Part shown: in pieces, positions 6,338 through 14,209 of the stretch
How positions within the stretch are numbered: the first letter of the stretch is position 1
Layout of the letters: each line of letters begins with the position of its first letter
Source of the DNA: Pseudomonas faucium
GTDB taxonomy: Bacteria; Pseudomonadota; Gammaproteobacteria; Pseudomonadales; Pseudomonadaceae
Reading direction: 5' to 3'
Assembly: GCF_021602585.1 (NCBI RefSeq)
Contig: NZ_BQIP01000005.1
Location: 186,001 to 250,000, forward strand
DNA: 64,000 bases
Position numbers and translations under genes: made by a program
Notes under the pieces: model-generated
Database searches by the model: none
Told to the model about the DNA's origin: nothing
What the model saw: only the letters and a program-made list of their open reading frames with translations

Positions 6338-8659
6338 ATGGCAACCCCGTCACTGGCCAGCCAGCCGCAACTGGCCCACCGCGATTCACGCCCGCAGCTG
6401 TCGCACAAACCCGGGCGCGCCACACTCTTTCTGTTCTTCGGCCTGCTCATGGCCGGCATCGCCTACACCGCCTGGAGCCTCAAGCAGGACGTCAGCGCCA
6501 GCGGCACGGTAATCACCACGGTCACGCCGTTTCTGCTGCTGGGCCTGGCGCTGTTGATCGCCCTGGGCTTCGAGTTCGTCAATGGCTTCCACGATACCGC
6601 CAATGCCGTGGCCACGGTGATCTACACCCACTCGCTGCCGGCGCCGGTGGCGGTGGTCTGGTCGGGGCTGTGCAATTTCCTCGGCGTGCTGCTTTCCAGC
6701 GGCGCGGTGGCCTTCGGCATCATTGCCCTGCTGCCGGTGGAGCTGATACTGCAGGTGGGCTCCACCGCGGGGTTCGCCATGGTCTTCGCCCTGCTGCTGG
6801 CCGCGATCATCTGGAACCTCGGCACCTGGTGGCTGGGCCTGCCGGCCTCGTCCTCGCACACCCTGATCGGCTCGATCATCGGCGTGGGCGTGGCCAACGC
6901 CCTGATGCATGGGCGTGACGGCACCAGCGGGGTGGACTGGGGCCAGGCCAGCAAGGTCGGCTACGCCCTGTTGTTCTCGCCCTTGATCGGCTTCGCCTGC
7001 GCCGCCCTGCTGCTGCTCGCCCTGCGCGCGCTGGTCAAGCGCAAGGAGCTGTACCAGGCACCGGAAGGCCGCACGCCGCCACCTTGGTGGATCCGTGGGG
7101 TGCTGATCCTCACCTGTACCGGGGTTTCCTTCGCCCACGGCTCCAACGACGGGCAAAAAGGCATGGGCCTGATCATGCTGATCCTGGTCGGTACCTTGCC
7201 GATGGCCTACGCGCTGAACAAGACCATGCCCAGCGAGCAGGCGCTGCAGTTCTCCGCCGTTGCCGAAGTGACCCGCCAGGCCCTGGTGCGCAGCGACCCG
7301 CGGCCGTTGCCCGGCGACCCGCGCCAGGTGCTGACCGCGTTCATCTCAGAGCCCAAGGCCAACCCGCAACTGGTGCCTGCCCTGGCCAGCCTCACCGGCA
7401 TGATCGGCGAGGAAGTCAAAGGCTACGGTTCGCTCAAGCGGGTGCCGGCCGAGGCCATGGCCAACGTGCGCAATGACATGTACCTGACCAGCGAAGCGAT
7501 CCGCCTGATGGAGAAAAACCAGCTGGTCAGCTTCGACGCCGACACCCGCAGCCACGTGCAATTGTTCAAGACCCAGCTCGACGACGCCACCCGCTACATC
7601 CCGCTGTGGGTCAAGGTGGCCGTGGCCATCGCCCTGGGCCTTGGGACCATGGTCGGCTGGCGGCGCATCGTGGTGACGGTGGGCGAGAAGATCGGCAAGA
7701 CCCACCTGAGCTATGCCCAGGGCGCTTCGGCCGAGGTGGTGGCGATGTGCACCATCGGTGCTGCGGACATGTTCGGCCTGCCGGTTTCGACCACCCATGT
7801 GCTGAGCTCTGGCGTGGCCGGGACCATGGTCGCCAATGGCTCGGGGATTCAGAAACGCACGCTGATCAATTTGCTGATGGCCTGGGTGCTGACCTTGCCG
7901 GCGATAGGGCCAGACCTGCCCACATCAACCCGGAATCTTCAGCCCACGCTGCACCGCCGGCCGCTCGAGGAACCTGGCCAGCACCCGCTGCACTTCCTTG
8001 AACTCATCGAACCCCACCAGCTCCCGCGCGTTGTAGCGCTCCACCAGGTTGCGCACCCAGGGGAAGATGGCGATGTCGGCAATGCTGTAGTGCTCGACCA
8101 TCCATTCGCGGCCCTTCAGGTGCCGGTCCAGCACGCCCAGCAAGCGCTTCGATTCGTTGACGTAGCGATCACGCGGGCGCTTGTCTTCGAAGTCCTTGCC
8201 GGCAAAGAAATGGAAGAAGCCGACCTGGCCGAACATCGGCCCGATGCCGCCCATCTGGAACATCAGCCACTGGATCGTCTGGTAGCGGGTGGCCGGGTCC
8301 TGGCTGAGCAGTTGCCCGCTCTTCTCGGCCAGGTACTGCAGGATCGCGCCCGACTCGAACAGCGGCAGCGGCTGGCCGCCCGGCCCGTTGGGGTCGAGGA
8401 TCGCCGGGATTTTGTTGTTGGCACTGAGGGAGATGAACTCCGGGCTCATCTGCTCGTCGCTGTCGAAGCTGACCTTGTGCGCCTCGTAAGGCAGGCCGAT
8501 CTCCTCCAGCATGATCGACACCTTCACCCCATTGGGCGTGGGCAACGAATACAACTGCAGGCGCTCGGGGTGCTGCGCGGGCCATTTGCGGGTGATGGGG
8601 AATGCGCTGAGATCGGTCATGGTCAACCTGTGCCAGGGAAGTGGAACTTGTCACTCTAG
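6338..8659 (+). CDS. PiT-family phosphate transporter with aberrant C-terminus
   Basis: Inner-membrane inorganic phosphate permease (PiT/PHO-4 family). Family signatures are GFEFVNGFHDTANAVATVIYT near residue 75 and SFAHGSNDGQKGMGLIM near 265; an internal cytoplasmic domain of about 150 residues separates the two membrane halves, as usual. Codons up to A522 (LLMAWVLTLPA) look normal. From residue 523 the frame enters a REP half-site (7894-7911) and then runs antisense through the GST gene to a TAG at 8657-8659. This adds about 250 residues unlike any transporter and removes the usual last short membrane segment. The likely cause is recombination between CTTGCCGGCG in the gene and the same string in a REP. 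The true family length is about 540 residues. Function may be reduced. Confidence 0.75.
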   Translation: MATPSLASQPQLAHRDSRPQLSHKPGRATLFLFFGLLMAGIAYTAWSLKQDVSASGTVITTVTPFLLLGLALLIALGFEFVNGFHDTANAVATVIYTHSLPAPVAVVWSGLCNFLGVLLSSGAVAFGIIALLPVELILQVGSTAGFAMVFALLLAAIIWNLGTWWLGLPASSSHTLIGSIIGVGVANALMHGRDGTSGVDWGQASKVGYALLFSPLIGFACAALLLLALRALVKRKELYQAPEGRTPPPWWIRGVLILTCTGVSFAHGSNDGQKGMGLIMLILVGTLPMAYALNKTMPSEQALQFSAVAEVTRQALVRSDPRPLPGDPRQVLTAFISEPKANPQLVPALASLTGMIGEEVKGYGSLKRVPAEAMANVRNDMYLTSEAIRLMEKNQLVSFDADTRSHVQLFKTQLDDATRYIPLWVKVAVAIALGLGTMVGWRRIVVTVGEKIGKTHLSYAQGASAEVVAMCTIGAADMFGLPVSTTHVLSSGVAGTMVANGSGIQKRTLINLLMAWVLTLPAIGPDLPTSTRNLQPTLHRRPLEEPGQHPLHFLELIEPHQLPRVVALHQVAHPGEDGDVGNAVVLDHPFAALQVPVQHAQQALRFVDVAITRALVFEVLAGKEMEEADLAEHRPDAAHLEHQPLDRLVAGGRVLAEQLPALLGQVLQDRARLEQRQRLAARPVGVEDRRDFVVGTEGDELRAHLLVAVEADLVRLVRQADLLQHDRHLHPIGRGQRIQLQALGVLRGPFAGDGECAEIGHGQPVPGKWNLSL
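7894..7911. repeat. REP half-site at the PiT 3' end
   Basis: CTTGCCGGCGATAGGGCC is the 3' half of the P. putida REP. It joins directly to the PiT coding sequence with no partner arm, which marks a recombination or deletion junction. Confidence 0.7.
7925..8620 (-). CDS. Glutathione S-transferase, YghU/Nu-class type
   Basis: A 231-residue cytosolic GST. The N-terminal thioredoxin-like domain has LYSLPTPNGVKVSIMLEEIGLPYEAH, matching the YghU/YfcG (disulfide-bond oxidoreductase) group where TPNG carries the active site. The cis-proline region NKIPAILDPNGPGG and the ESGAILQYLAE turn follow, then an all-helical C-terminal domain with SIADIAIFPWV. It probably reduces disulfides with glutathione. 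The ATG at 8620 is preferred over an upstream in-frame TTG. It is convergent with the PiT gene, whose frame now overlaps it entirely in antisense. Confidence 0.88.
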   Translation of the reverse strand: MTDLSAFPITRKWPAQHPERLQLYSLPTPNGVKVSIMLEEIGLPYEAHKVSFDSDEQMSPEFISLSANNKIPAILDPNGPGGQPLPLFESGAILQYLAEKSGQLLSQDPATRYQTIQWLMFQMGGIGPMFGQVGFFHFFAGKDFEDKRPRDRYVNESKRLLGVLDRHLKGREWMVEHYSIADIAIFPWVRNLVERYNARELVGFDEFKEVQRVLARFLERPAVQRGLKIPG

Positions 8660-8695
8660 TGGCATCGCGCGCGGCTGACCATCACCGGCCTGTGC

Positions 8696-9196
8696 TCAGC
8701 TCGCCTGGCCGTGCGCCTTGAGCTTGAGCTTTTCGGTGTCGACGCGCACGAACACCGAGTCGGCGCTGACGGTGAGCACATCGCCGGCCCAGACCTCGCA
8801 CAGCACACGGGTCTTGCGCCCCACTTCACCTTCGACGCGCGCCTTGAGCAGCAGCTCGACTCCCATCGGCGTGGGCTTGAGGTAGTTCACGCCCAGGCTG
8901 CCGGTGACGCAGTCGATACGCGGCAGGCTGCCGGGCTCGCGGCCCTCGGCGCGGTAGTGATAGGCCATGGCCGTCCAGTTGGAGTGGCAGTCGACCAGCA
9001 TCGCCAGGAGCCCGCCGTAGACCAGGCCGGGCCAGCCGATGAAGCTGCTGTCGGGGTTGTGCCGGCACAACAGGTGGATACCATCGCTGTCCCAGTGGCT
9101 TTGCAGGTGCAGGCCGCTGGGGTGGGAGCAGCCGCAGCCGTAGCAGGTGCCTTCGGGCGCGGCCAGGGCCTGGAGGGAAAGGGTGTGCTCGTTCAT
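8696..9196 (-). CDS. PaaI-type hotdog thioesterase
   Basis: A 166-residue protein of the PaaI/YbgC-like acyl-CoA thioesterase superfamily. It has the N-terminal CYGCGCSHPSGLHL segment seen in many Pseudomonas family members, then GLVYGGLLAMLVDCHSNWTA (hotdog helix with the catalytic-type aspartate) and DCVTGSLGVNYLKPTPMG. The substrate is unknown. It is a single gene between the GST and the permease. Confidence 0.82.
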   Translation of the reverse strand: MNEHTLSLQALAAPEGTCYGCGCSHPSGLHLQSHWDSDGIHLLCRHNPDSSFIGWPGLVYGGLLAMLVDCHSNWTAMAYHYRAEGREPGSLPRIDCVTGSLGVNYLKPTPMGVELLLKARVEGEVGRKTRVLCEVWAGDVLTVSADSVFVRVDTEKLKLKAHGQAS

Positions 9197-9253
9197 ACGC
9201 TTCCTGTGCTTGTTGGAATGGGGGCGCGCAACGCCCCCATTAAATCAGAAAGC

Positions 9254-10636
9254 TCAAGCCGTCTGCGCAACCACCTTGCCGCCCTTCTGGGTCAGCGACA
9301 CCAGCAGGATGAACAGGGTTACCCCAGCGGTCATCAGCGTTTCGTAACGGTAGGCCTCGTTGAACAGCATGTAGCCGAGCACCAGCAAGATGGTGCCGAT
9401 CACCAGCCAGGTGAGCCACGGGAACAGCCACATCTTCAGCTCCAGCGGCCGCCCTTCGCGGTCGGCACGGGCACGCATGCGCAGCTGCGACACGGCGATC
9501 ACCAGGTACACCAGCAAGGCGATGGCGCCGGTGGTGGAGAGCAAAAAGCCGAACACCTTGCCGGGGAACACATAGTTGACGAAGCAGCCGGCAAAGCCTG
9601 CCAGGGTGGAGAGAAGCACCGCCACGGTCGGCACGCCCGCGCCGGAAATACGCTTGGTCATGCTCAGCGCCTGGCCGCGTGCGCCCAGCGAGTAGAGCAT
9701 CCGCGAGGCGGTGTAGAGGCCGGAGTTCATGCAGCTGGTGACCGCCACCAGCACCACCAGGTCGACCAGCAGCTTGGCGCCCGGCACGTTGAGCACTTCC
9801 AGCACCCGCTGGAACGAGCCTACTGCCTTCAGGCCCGGGTCGTTCCACGCCACCAGCGACACCACCAGGAAGATCGACGCCAGGTAGAAGATCGCGATGC
9901 GGTACACCACCAGGTTGGTGGCGCGGCGGATCTTGTCTTTCGGGTTGGCGGTTTCATCGGCGGCGATGGTCACGATCTCGGCGCCGAAGAACGAGAAGAT
10001 GGTGATCAGCACCCCGCCCAGCACCGTGCCGAAACCGTTGGGCATGAACCCGCCGTTATCCCACAGGCGGCTCACGCCGGACACTTCGGCCAGCGGCCAG
10101 AAGCCGAACACGGCCAGGCTGCAGACCGCGATGAAGGCGACGATGGCAATCACCTTGACCAGGGCGAACCAGTACTCGAATGCACCGAAGTTCTTCACGC
10201 TGACCAGGTTGGTGCCCGACAGCAGGAACATGATCAGGAAGGCGAACAGCCACGACGGCACCCCGGGGAAGTAGGCGTGCAGGATGTCTGCGCCGGCGAT
10301 GGCCTCGACCGGGATGATCAGCACCCAGAACCACCAGTACAGCCAGCCGATGGTGAAGCCGGCCCAGGGGCCGATGGCCTCGGAGGCGTAGGTGGAGAAC
10401 GAGCCGCTGTTGGGGTTGGCGATGGCCATTTCGCCGAGCATGCGCATCACCAGCAGCACCAGCAGGCCGGTCATTGCGTAGGAGATGAGGATGGCCGGGC
10501 CGGCGGTGGCGATGGCGTTGGACGAGCCGATGAACAGGCCGGCGCCGATGATGCCGGCGATGGAGATCATGGACACCTGACGCGATGTCAGGCCGTGCTG
10601 CAAGGAACGCTGTTTGTTGTTGTCTAGCGAAGCCAT
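9254..10636 (-). CDS. gabP: Amino acid permease, GabP (GABA permease) type
   Basis: A 460-residue APC-superfamily transporter with about 12 membrane segments. The N-terminus LKxGLTSRQVSMISIAGIIGAGLFIGSS-like stretch and GEMAIANPNSGSFSTYASEAIGPWAGFTIGWLYWW are the family consensus and close to GabP. Proton-coupled uptake of GABA or a related amino acid is likely. The gabT-type aminotransferase 1.3 kb away and the divergent LysR gene support a GABA or omega-amino acid pathway. The start is MASLDNNKQ at 10636; the upstream in-frame extension is not protein-like. Confidence 0.8.
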   Translation of the reverse strand: MASLDNNKQRSLQHGLTSRQVSMISIAGIIGAGLFIGSSNAIATAGPAILISYAMTGLLVLLVMRMLGEMAIANPNSGSFSTYASEAIGPWAGFTIGWLYWWFWVLIIPVEAIAGADILHAYFPGVPSWLFAFLIMFLLSGTNLVSVKNFGAFEYWFALVKVIAIVAFIAVCSLAVFGFWPLAEVSGVSRLWDNGGFMPNGFGTVLGGVLITIFSFFGAEIVTIAADETANPKDKIRRATNLVVYRIAIFYLASIFLVVSLVAWNDPGLKAVGSFQRVLEVLNVPGAKLLVDLVVLVAVTSCMNSGLYTASRMLYSLGARGQALSMTKRISGAGVPTVAVLLSTLAGFAGCFVNYVFPGKVFGFLLSTTGAIALLVYLVIAVSQLRMRARADREGRPLELKMWLFPWLTWLVIGTILLVLGYMLFNEAYRYETLMTAGVTLFILLVSLTQKGGKVVAQTA

Positions 10637-10743
10637 GGAGAACCCTCGAATGGGTCGGCCGCCACGCGGACGGCTGAAAAGTTGGAGCAGAATTCTTGTA
10701 GGTGTGTTGCTCTTTTTTCTTGTTCTGAAGTTGCCGGTCGCGC

Positions 10744-10792
10744 ACTGACCTCCTCTTTGCATCACCGGTTGTAATCGTTGATCGAGGTCAGT
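10744..10792. promoter_or_regulatory. Inverted repeat in the gabP-lysR divergent region
   Basis: ACTGACCTC (10744-10752) and GAGGTCAGT (10784-10792) are perfect 9-base inverted copies 31 bases apart. They lie between the divergently transcribed permease and LysR genes, a usual place for a LysR-type operator. Binding is inferred only. Confidence 0.4.
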
Positions 10793-10889
10793 ATTAATCT
10801 ATAGGCGCGGGTCAACAAACGACCTTTTCGAAGCACATGATTCCATTTGGGAATGAACTTCTTCCTTTTTTGCTCGGTAAATCCTTGCC

Positions 10890-11786
10890 ATGTCCAAACG
10901 CCTGATGCCCTCCACCACCGCTTTGCAGTGCTTCGAAGCTGCCGCCCGCCACCTGAGCTTCACCCGCGCCGCCGAAGAGCTGCACCTGACCCAGAGCGCC
11001 GTGAGCAAGCAGGTGGCGCAGCTGGAGGAGATGCTCGCGCACTCGCTGTTCCAGCGCATTCGCAGGCGCCTGCACCTGACCCCGGCCGGCGCCCTGTACC
11101 TGGCCGAGGTGAACAAGATCCTCAACCAGATCGACATCTCCAGCCGCTACATCCTCAGCTACGGCGACGAAACCGAGGTGCTGCGCATCGCCACCCAGCC
11201 GACCTTCGGCGCGCGCTGGCTGGTGCCCAGGCTCAAGGGTTTCGGCGACCGCTACCCGCGCATCCACCTGGACATCCGCAACGAGCTGGAGCCGTTCGAC
11301 CTGGTCCAGGCCAACGCCGACATCGCCTTCTTCTTCGGCCAGGGCACCTGGCCGGGGGCCACCTGCATCGAGCTGTTCAGCGAAGAGGTGGTGCCGGTGT
11401 GCGCCCCGGCGCTGCGCGCCCGGCACAGTTTCGACAGCGCCCAGGCGCTTACCGAGCACCGCCTGCTGCAGTGCGCCTCGCGCCCCGAGGCCTGGCACGA
11501 GTGGTTCCTGGGCCTTGGCCTGCACAGCCAGAACAGCTACCACGGGCCGCGCTTCGACACGTTCTACCTGTGCATCCGCGCGGCCATCGCCGGTTGCGGC
11601 ATCGCCCTGATTCCGCGCTACCTGGTGGCCGAGGAGCTGAGCGAGGGCAAGCTGGTGGTGGCCTGGGACCACCCGGTGGCGAGCAACGGCCGGCACTTCA
11701 TCGCCCATGCCGAGCATGCCGCCGAGGTGCCCAAGGTCAGGGCATTCGTGCAGTGGATTCGCGAGCGGGTGGCTGAGGGGGATTGA
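10890..11786 (+). CDS. LysR-type regulator, GcvA-like group
   Basis: A 298-residue LysR-family regulator. The N-terminal winged HTH includes ALQCFEAAARHLSFTRAAEELHLTQSAVSKQVAQLE, with the GcvA-group features SFTRAAEELH and TPAG. The effector domain begins near LRIATQPTFGARWLVPRLKGF and ends with AGCGIALIPRYLVAEEL. It is divergent from the gabP-type permease and upstream of the gabT-type aminotransferase, so control of GABA or related amino acid use is likely. The ATG at 10890 lacks a strong ribosome site. Confidence 0.87.
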   Translation: MSKRLMPSTTALQCFEAAARHLSFTRAAEELHLTQSAVSKQVAQLEEMLAHSLFQRIRRRLHLTPAGALYLAEVNKILNQIDISSRYILSYGDETEVLRIATQPTFGARWLVPRLKGFGDRYPRIHLDIRNELEPFDLVQANADIAFFFGQGTWPGATCIELFSEEVVPVCAPALRARHSFDSAQALTEHRLLQCASRPEAWHEWFLGLGLHSQNSYHGPRFDTFYLCIRAAIAGCGIALIPRYLVAEELSEGKLVVAWDHPVASNGRHFIAHAEHAAEVPKVRAFVQWIRERVAEGD

Positions 11787-11823
11787 GCGCACCTGCACGG
11801 GCTCGAAGTTGTCGAGCACTTTG

Positions 11824-11858
11824 TGGGAGCGGGCTTGCCCCGCGAAGAGGCCGGCACA
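11824..11858. repeat. Single REP-like element (variant type)
   Basis: GTGGGAGCGGGCTTGCCCCGCGAAG.. is the variant Pseudomonas REP with core GCGGGCTTGCCCCGC. It stands alone between the LysR and aminotransferase genes. The rest of the 178-base gap holds the aminotransferase promoter region; a half-conserved ATGAT-N4-ATCAA lies at 11881-11894. Confidence 0.7.
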
Positions 11859-11964
11859 GAAAGATCACGAATCCAGGGAATGATCGCAATCAAATAATTC
11901 GTTTGCGGAATAATACCCCGGCACGCTTGGATAGTAAGAAACTCGAACAAGGTCCGCGTGCCCC

Positions 11965-13209
11965 ATGAACCAGGAAAGTATCAGCCAATCCATTGCCATC
12001 GTTCACCCGATCACACTTTCCCATGGCCGCAATGCCGAAGTCTGGGATACCGACGGCAAACGTTACATCGACTTCGTCGGCGGTATCGGCGTACTCAACC
12101 TGGGCCATTGCAACCCGGCCGTGGTCGAGGCGATCCAGGCCCAGGCCACGCGCCTGACCCACTACGCCTTCAATGCCGCGCCCCACGGGCCGTACCTGGC
12201 GCTGATGGAGCAGCTGAGCGCCTTTGTCCCGGTCAGCTACCCACTGGCCGGCATGCTCACCAACAGCGGCGCGGAAGCGGCGGAAAACGCCCTGAAAGTC
12301 GCCCGCGGCGCCACCGGCAAGCGCGCCATCATCGCCTTCGACGGCGGGTTCCATGGGCGCACCCTGGCCACCCTCAACCTCAACGGCAAGGTCGCCCCTT
12401 ACAAGCAGCGGGTCGGCGAACTGCCAGGGCCGGTCTACCACCTGCCCTACCCCAGCGCCGACACCGGGGTAACTTGCGAGCAGGCGCTAAAGGCCATGGA
12501 GCGGTTGTTCAGCGTGGAACTGGCGGTGGAGGACGTGGCCGCGTTCATCTTCGAACCGGTGCAGGGCGAAGGCGGCTTCCTGGCCCTGGACCCGGCGTTC
12601 GCCCAGGCCCTGCGCAGGTTCTGCGACGAGCAGGGGATCCTGATCATCATCGACGAAATCCAGTCTGGCTTCGGCCGTACCGGCCAGCGCTTCGCCTTCC
12701 CGCGCCTGGGGATCGAGCCCGACCTGCTGCTGCTGGCCAAGAGCATCGCCGGCGGCATGCCGCTGGGGGCGGTGGTCGGGCGCCAGGCGCTGATGTCGGC
12801 ATTGCCCAAGGGCGGCCTGGGCGGCACCTACTCGGGCAACCCGATTGCCTGTGCCGCGGCGCTGGCGAGCCTGGCGCAGATGAGCGACGAAAACCTCGCC
12901 ACCTGGGGCGAGCGCCAGGAGCAGGCGATCGTCAGCCGGGTGGCGCGCTGGCAAGGCCGCTTTGCATTCATCGGCCGCCTGACCGGGGTCGGCGCCATGC
13001 GCGGTATCGAGTTCGTCAATGCCGACGGCAGCCCGGCACCGGCGCTGCTGGCCAAGGTGATGGAAGCGGCGCGGGCCAAGGGGCTGCTGCTGATGCCCAG
13101 CGGCAAGGCGCGGCACATCATCCGCCTGCTGGCACCCTTGACCATCGAGGCCGAGGTGCTCGAGGAAGGCCTGGATATCCTCGAGCAATGCCTGGCGCAG
13201 CTGAGTTGA
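11965..13209 (+). CDS. gabT: 4-aminobutyrate-type aminotransferase (class III)
   Basis: A 414-residue PLP-dependent class III aminotransferase of the GabT group, which moves the amino group of 4-aminobutyrate (or 5-aminovalerate) to 2-oxoglutarate. Seen are TNSGAEAAENALKVAR, FDGGFHGRTLATLNLNGK, FIFEPVQGEGGF, IIDEIQSGFGRTG and LLLLAKSIAGGMPLG with the PLP lysine K259. The length is typical. Its neighbours are a LysR regulator and a GabP-type permease. It is not next to a gabD gene, so its exact substrate is open; P. putida carries more than one such enzyme. Confidence 0.82.
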   Translation: MNQESISQSIAIVHPITLSHGRNAEVWDTDGKRYIDFVGGIGVLNLGHCNPAVVEAIQAQATRLTHYAFNAAPHGPYLALMEQLSAFVPVSYPLAGMLTNSGAEAAENALKVARGATGKRAIIAFDGGFHGRTLATLNLNGKVAPYKQRVGELPGPVYHLPYPSADTGVTCEQALKAMERLFSVELAVEDVAAFIFEPVQGEGGFLALDPAFAQALRRFCDEQGILIIIDEIQSGFGRTGQRFAFPRLGIEPDLLLLAKSIAGGMPLGAVVGRQALMSALPKGGLGGTYSGNPIACAAALASLAQMSDENLATWGERQEQAIVSRVARWQGRFAFIGRLTGVGAMRGIEFVNADGSPAPALLAKVMEAARAKGLLLMPSGKARHIIRLLAPLTIEAEVLEEGLDILEQCLAQLS

Positions 13210-13212
13210 GGC

Positions 13213-13515
13213 TTACAGGCCCAGCTCGTCGGGGGTGAGCATGTCGGATTCGAAGGCGATCCAGCCGCCTTCGAGTTCGGCGTGGCCGTTGACGATCGGG
13301 CCGTAGTAGGTCAGGCCGTTGTCCAGGGTCACGCAGATGTGCGTGGCGGGTTTTTCGGGGGCCGCGAGCGTACCGACGAAATGCACCTTCTTCAGGGTTT
13401 CGGTCACCGCTTCGAGGCCGACGCGCATGCTGGGGTTCTCGGAGGCCTCGGTATCGCCGCCACGGTCTTCGGCGCTGATGGTCACGATGGCGGTGTACGG
13501 GTACTTGTTGCTCAA
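13213..13515 (-). CDS. Conserved small protein of unknown function
   Basis: A 100-residue soluble protein with no signal or membrane segment. The sequence (IVTISAEDRGGDTEASENPSMRV, THICVTLDNGLTYYGPIVNG) is well formed with high-GC third positions, so it is coding, but I do not recognise a domain. It is convergent with gabT, four bases from its stop. Confidence 0.7.
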   Translation of the reverse strand: MSNKYPYTAIVTISAEDRGGDTEASENPSMRVGLEAVTETLKKVHFVGTLAAPEKPATHICVTLDNGLTYYGPIVNGHAELEGGWIAFESDMLTPDELGL

Positions 13516-13589
13516 GCGGGGTTACCTCGGAGTCAGATGTAGGCTTGCGGGCGCGTAGAGTACGGCAGCCGTGCGCTGTTGTCTCTACT

Positions 13590-13619
13590 GGCCTCATCGC
13601 CGGCAAGCCGGCTCCCACA
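13590..13619. repeat. Single P. putida REP
   Basis: One copy of the REP with core GCCGGCAAGCCGGC and end CTCCCACA, in the gap between two divergent small genes. Confidence 0.85.
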
Positions 13620-13710
13620 CGGGCCCTGCCCTGGCACAACCGCATGGCCTCCCCCGCCCCGATCTGTTAGGGTGCCCGCCGATGCACGCCACACCACACG
13701 AGGACACCGA

Positions 13711-14136
13711 GTGAGCGCCGAAGAACCCCTGATCGCCGACCTGTTCGAGGTCGACAAACGCCTGACCCTCAAGCCCGTCGTGGACTTCAACAGCTACCTG
13801 CGCGCAGCCTTCGGCGAAGGCCCGTGCCGCTGCCACCGCTGCAGCGAAGGCGCTGACCCGAGCACCTACAGCCACGCCCACAGCTTCACCTTCGAAGGCC
13901 GCAGCTGGTACCGCCGTTTCGCCAGCACCGCCGGCAGCGATGTGGCCCAGGCGCTGAAAAAGGCCTGGCTGTCGTACACCAAGGCCGAACTGACCCTGGC
14001 CGGCACCCTCGATCTGGCCACCCTCAAGACCTTCACCGAGGCCGCCCTGCACGAGCGCCTGCTGGCCCTGCTGGCCGCCAGCGGCCTGGCCCGTGAAGTC
14101 GAAGGCGTTTGGTTGCTGCAAGCCCAGGCCGACTGA
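13711..14136 (+). CDS. Conserved small protein, CxCHRC motif, unknown function
   Basis: A 141-residue protein read from GTG 13711, which has GAGGA six bases upstream. An ATG further up (13579) would run through the REP and is not used. It contains EGPCRCHRCSEGADPSTYSHAHSF, a cysteine/histidine cluster that could bind a metal, then a helical C-terminal half. No known domain is recognised. It precedes the second EF-G gene by 73 bases. Confidence 0.7.
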   Translation: MSAEEPLIADLFEVDKRLTLKPVVDFNSYLRAAFGEGPCRCHRCSEGADPSTYSHAHSFTFEGRSWYRRFASTAGSDVAQALKKAWLSYTKAELTLAGTLDLATLKTFTEAALHERLLALLAASGLAREVEGVWLLQAQAD

Positions 14137-14209
14137 CGGCCCGGCGGTAAAGCAGGATTCTCCCGCTCTGCTACCTTGGGAGAATCCGCATCGCCGCAGG
14201 TAGTCCGTC

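Noticed and set aside
6338-8659. PiT gene read as a true 773-residue fusion protein
   Set aside because: The last 250 codons are the exact antisense of a well-formed GST gene and show no transporter or other domain; the frame is open only because of high GC.
11881-11894. Anr-like ATGAT-N4-ATCAA before the aminotransferase gene
   Set aside because: One half is imperfect and no -10 element lies at the right distance.
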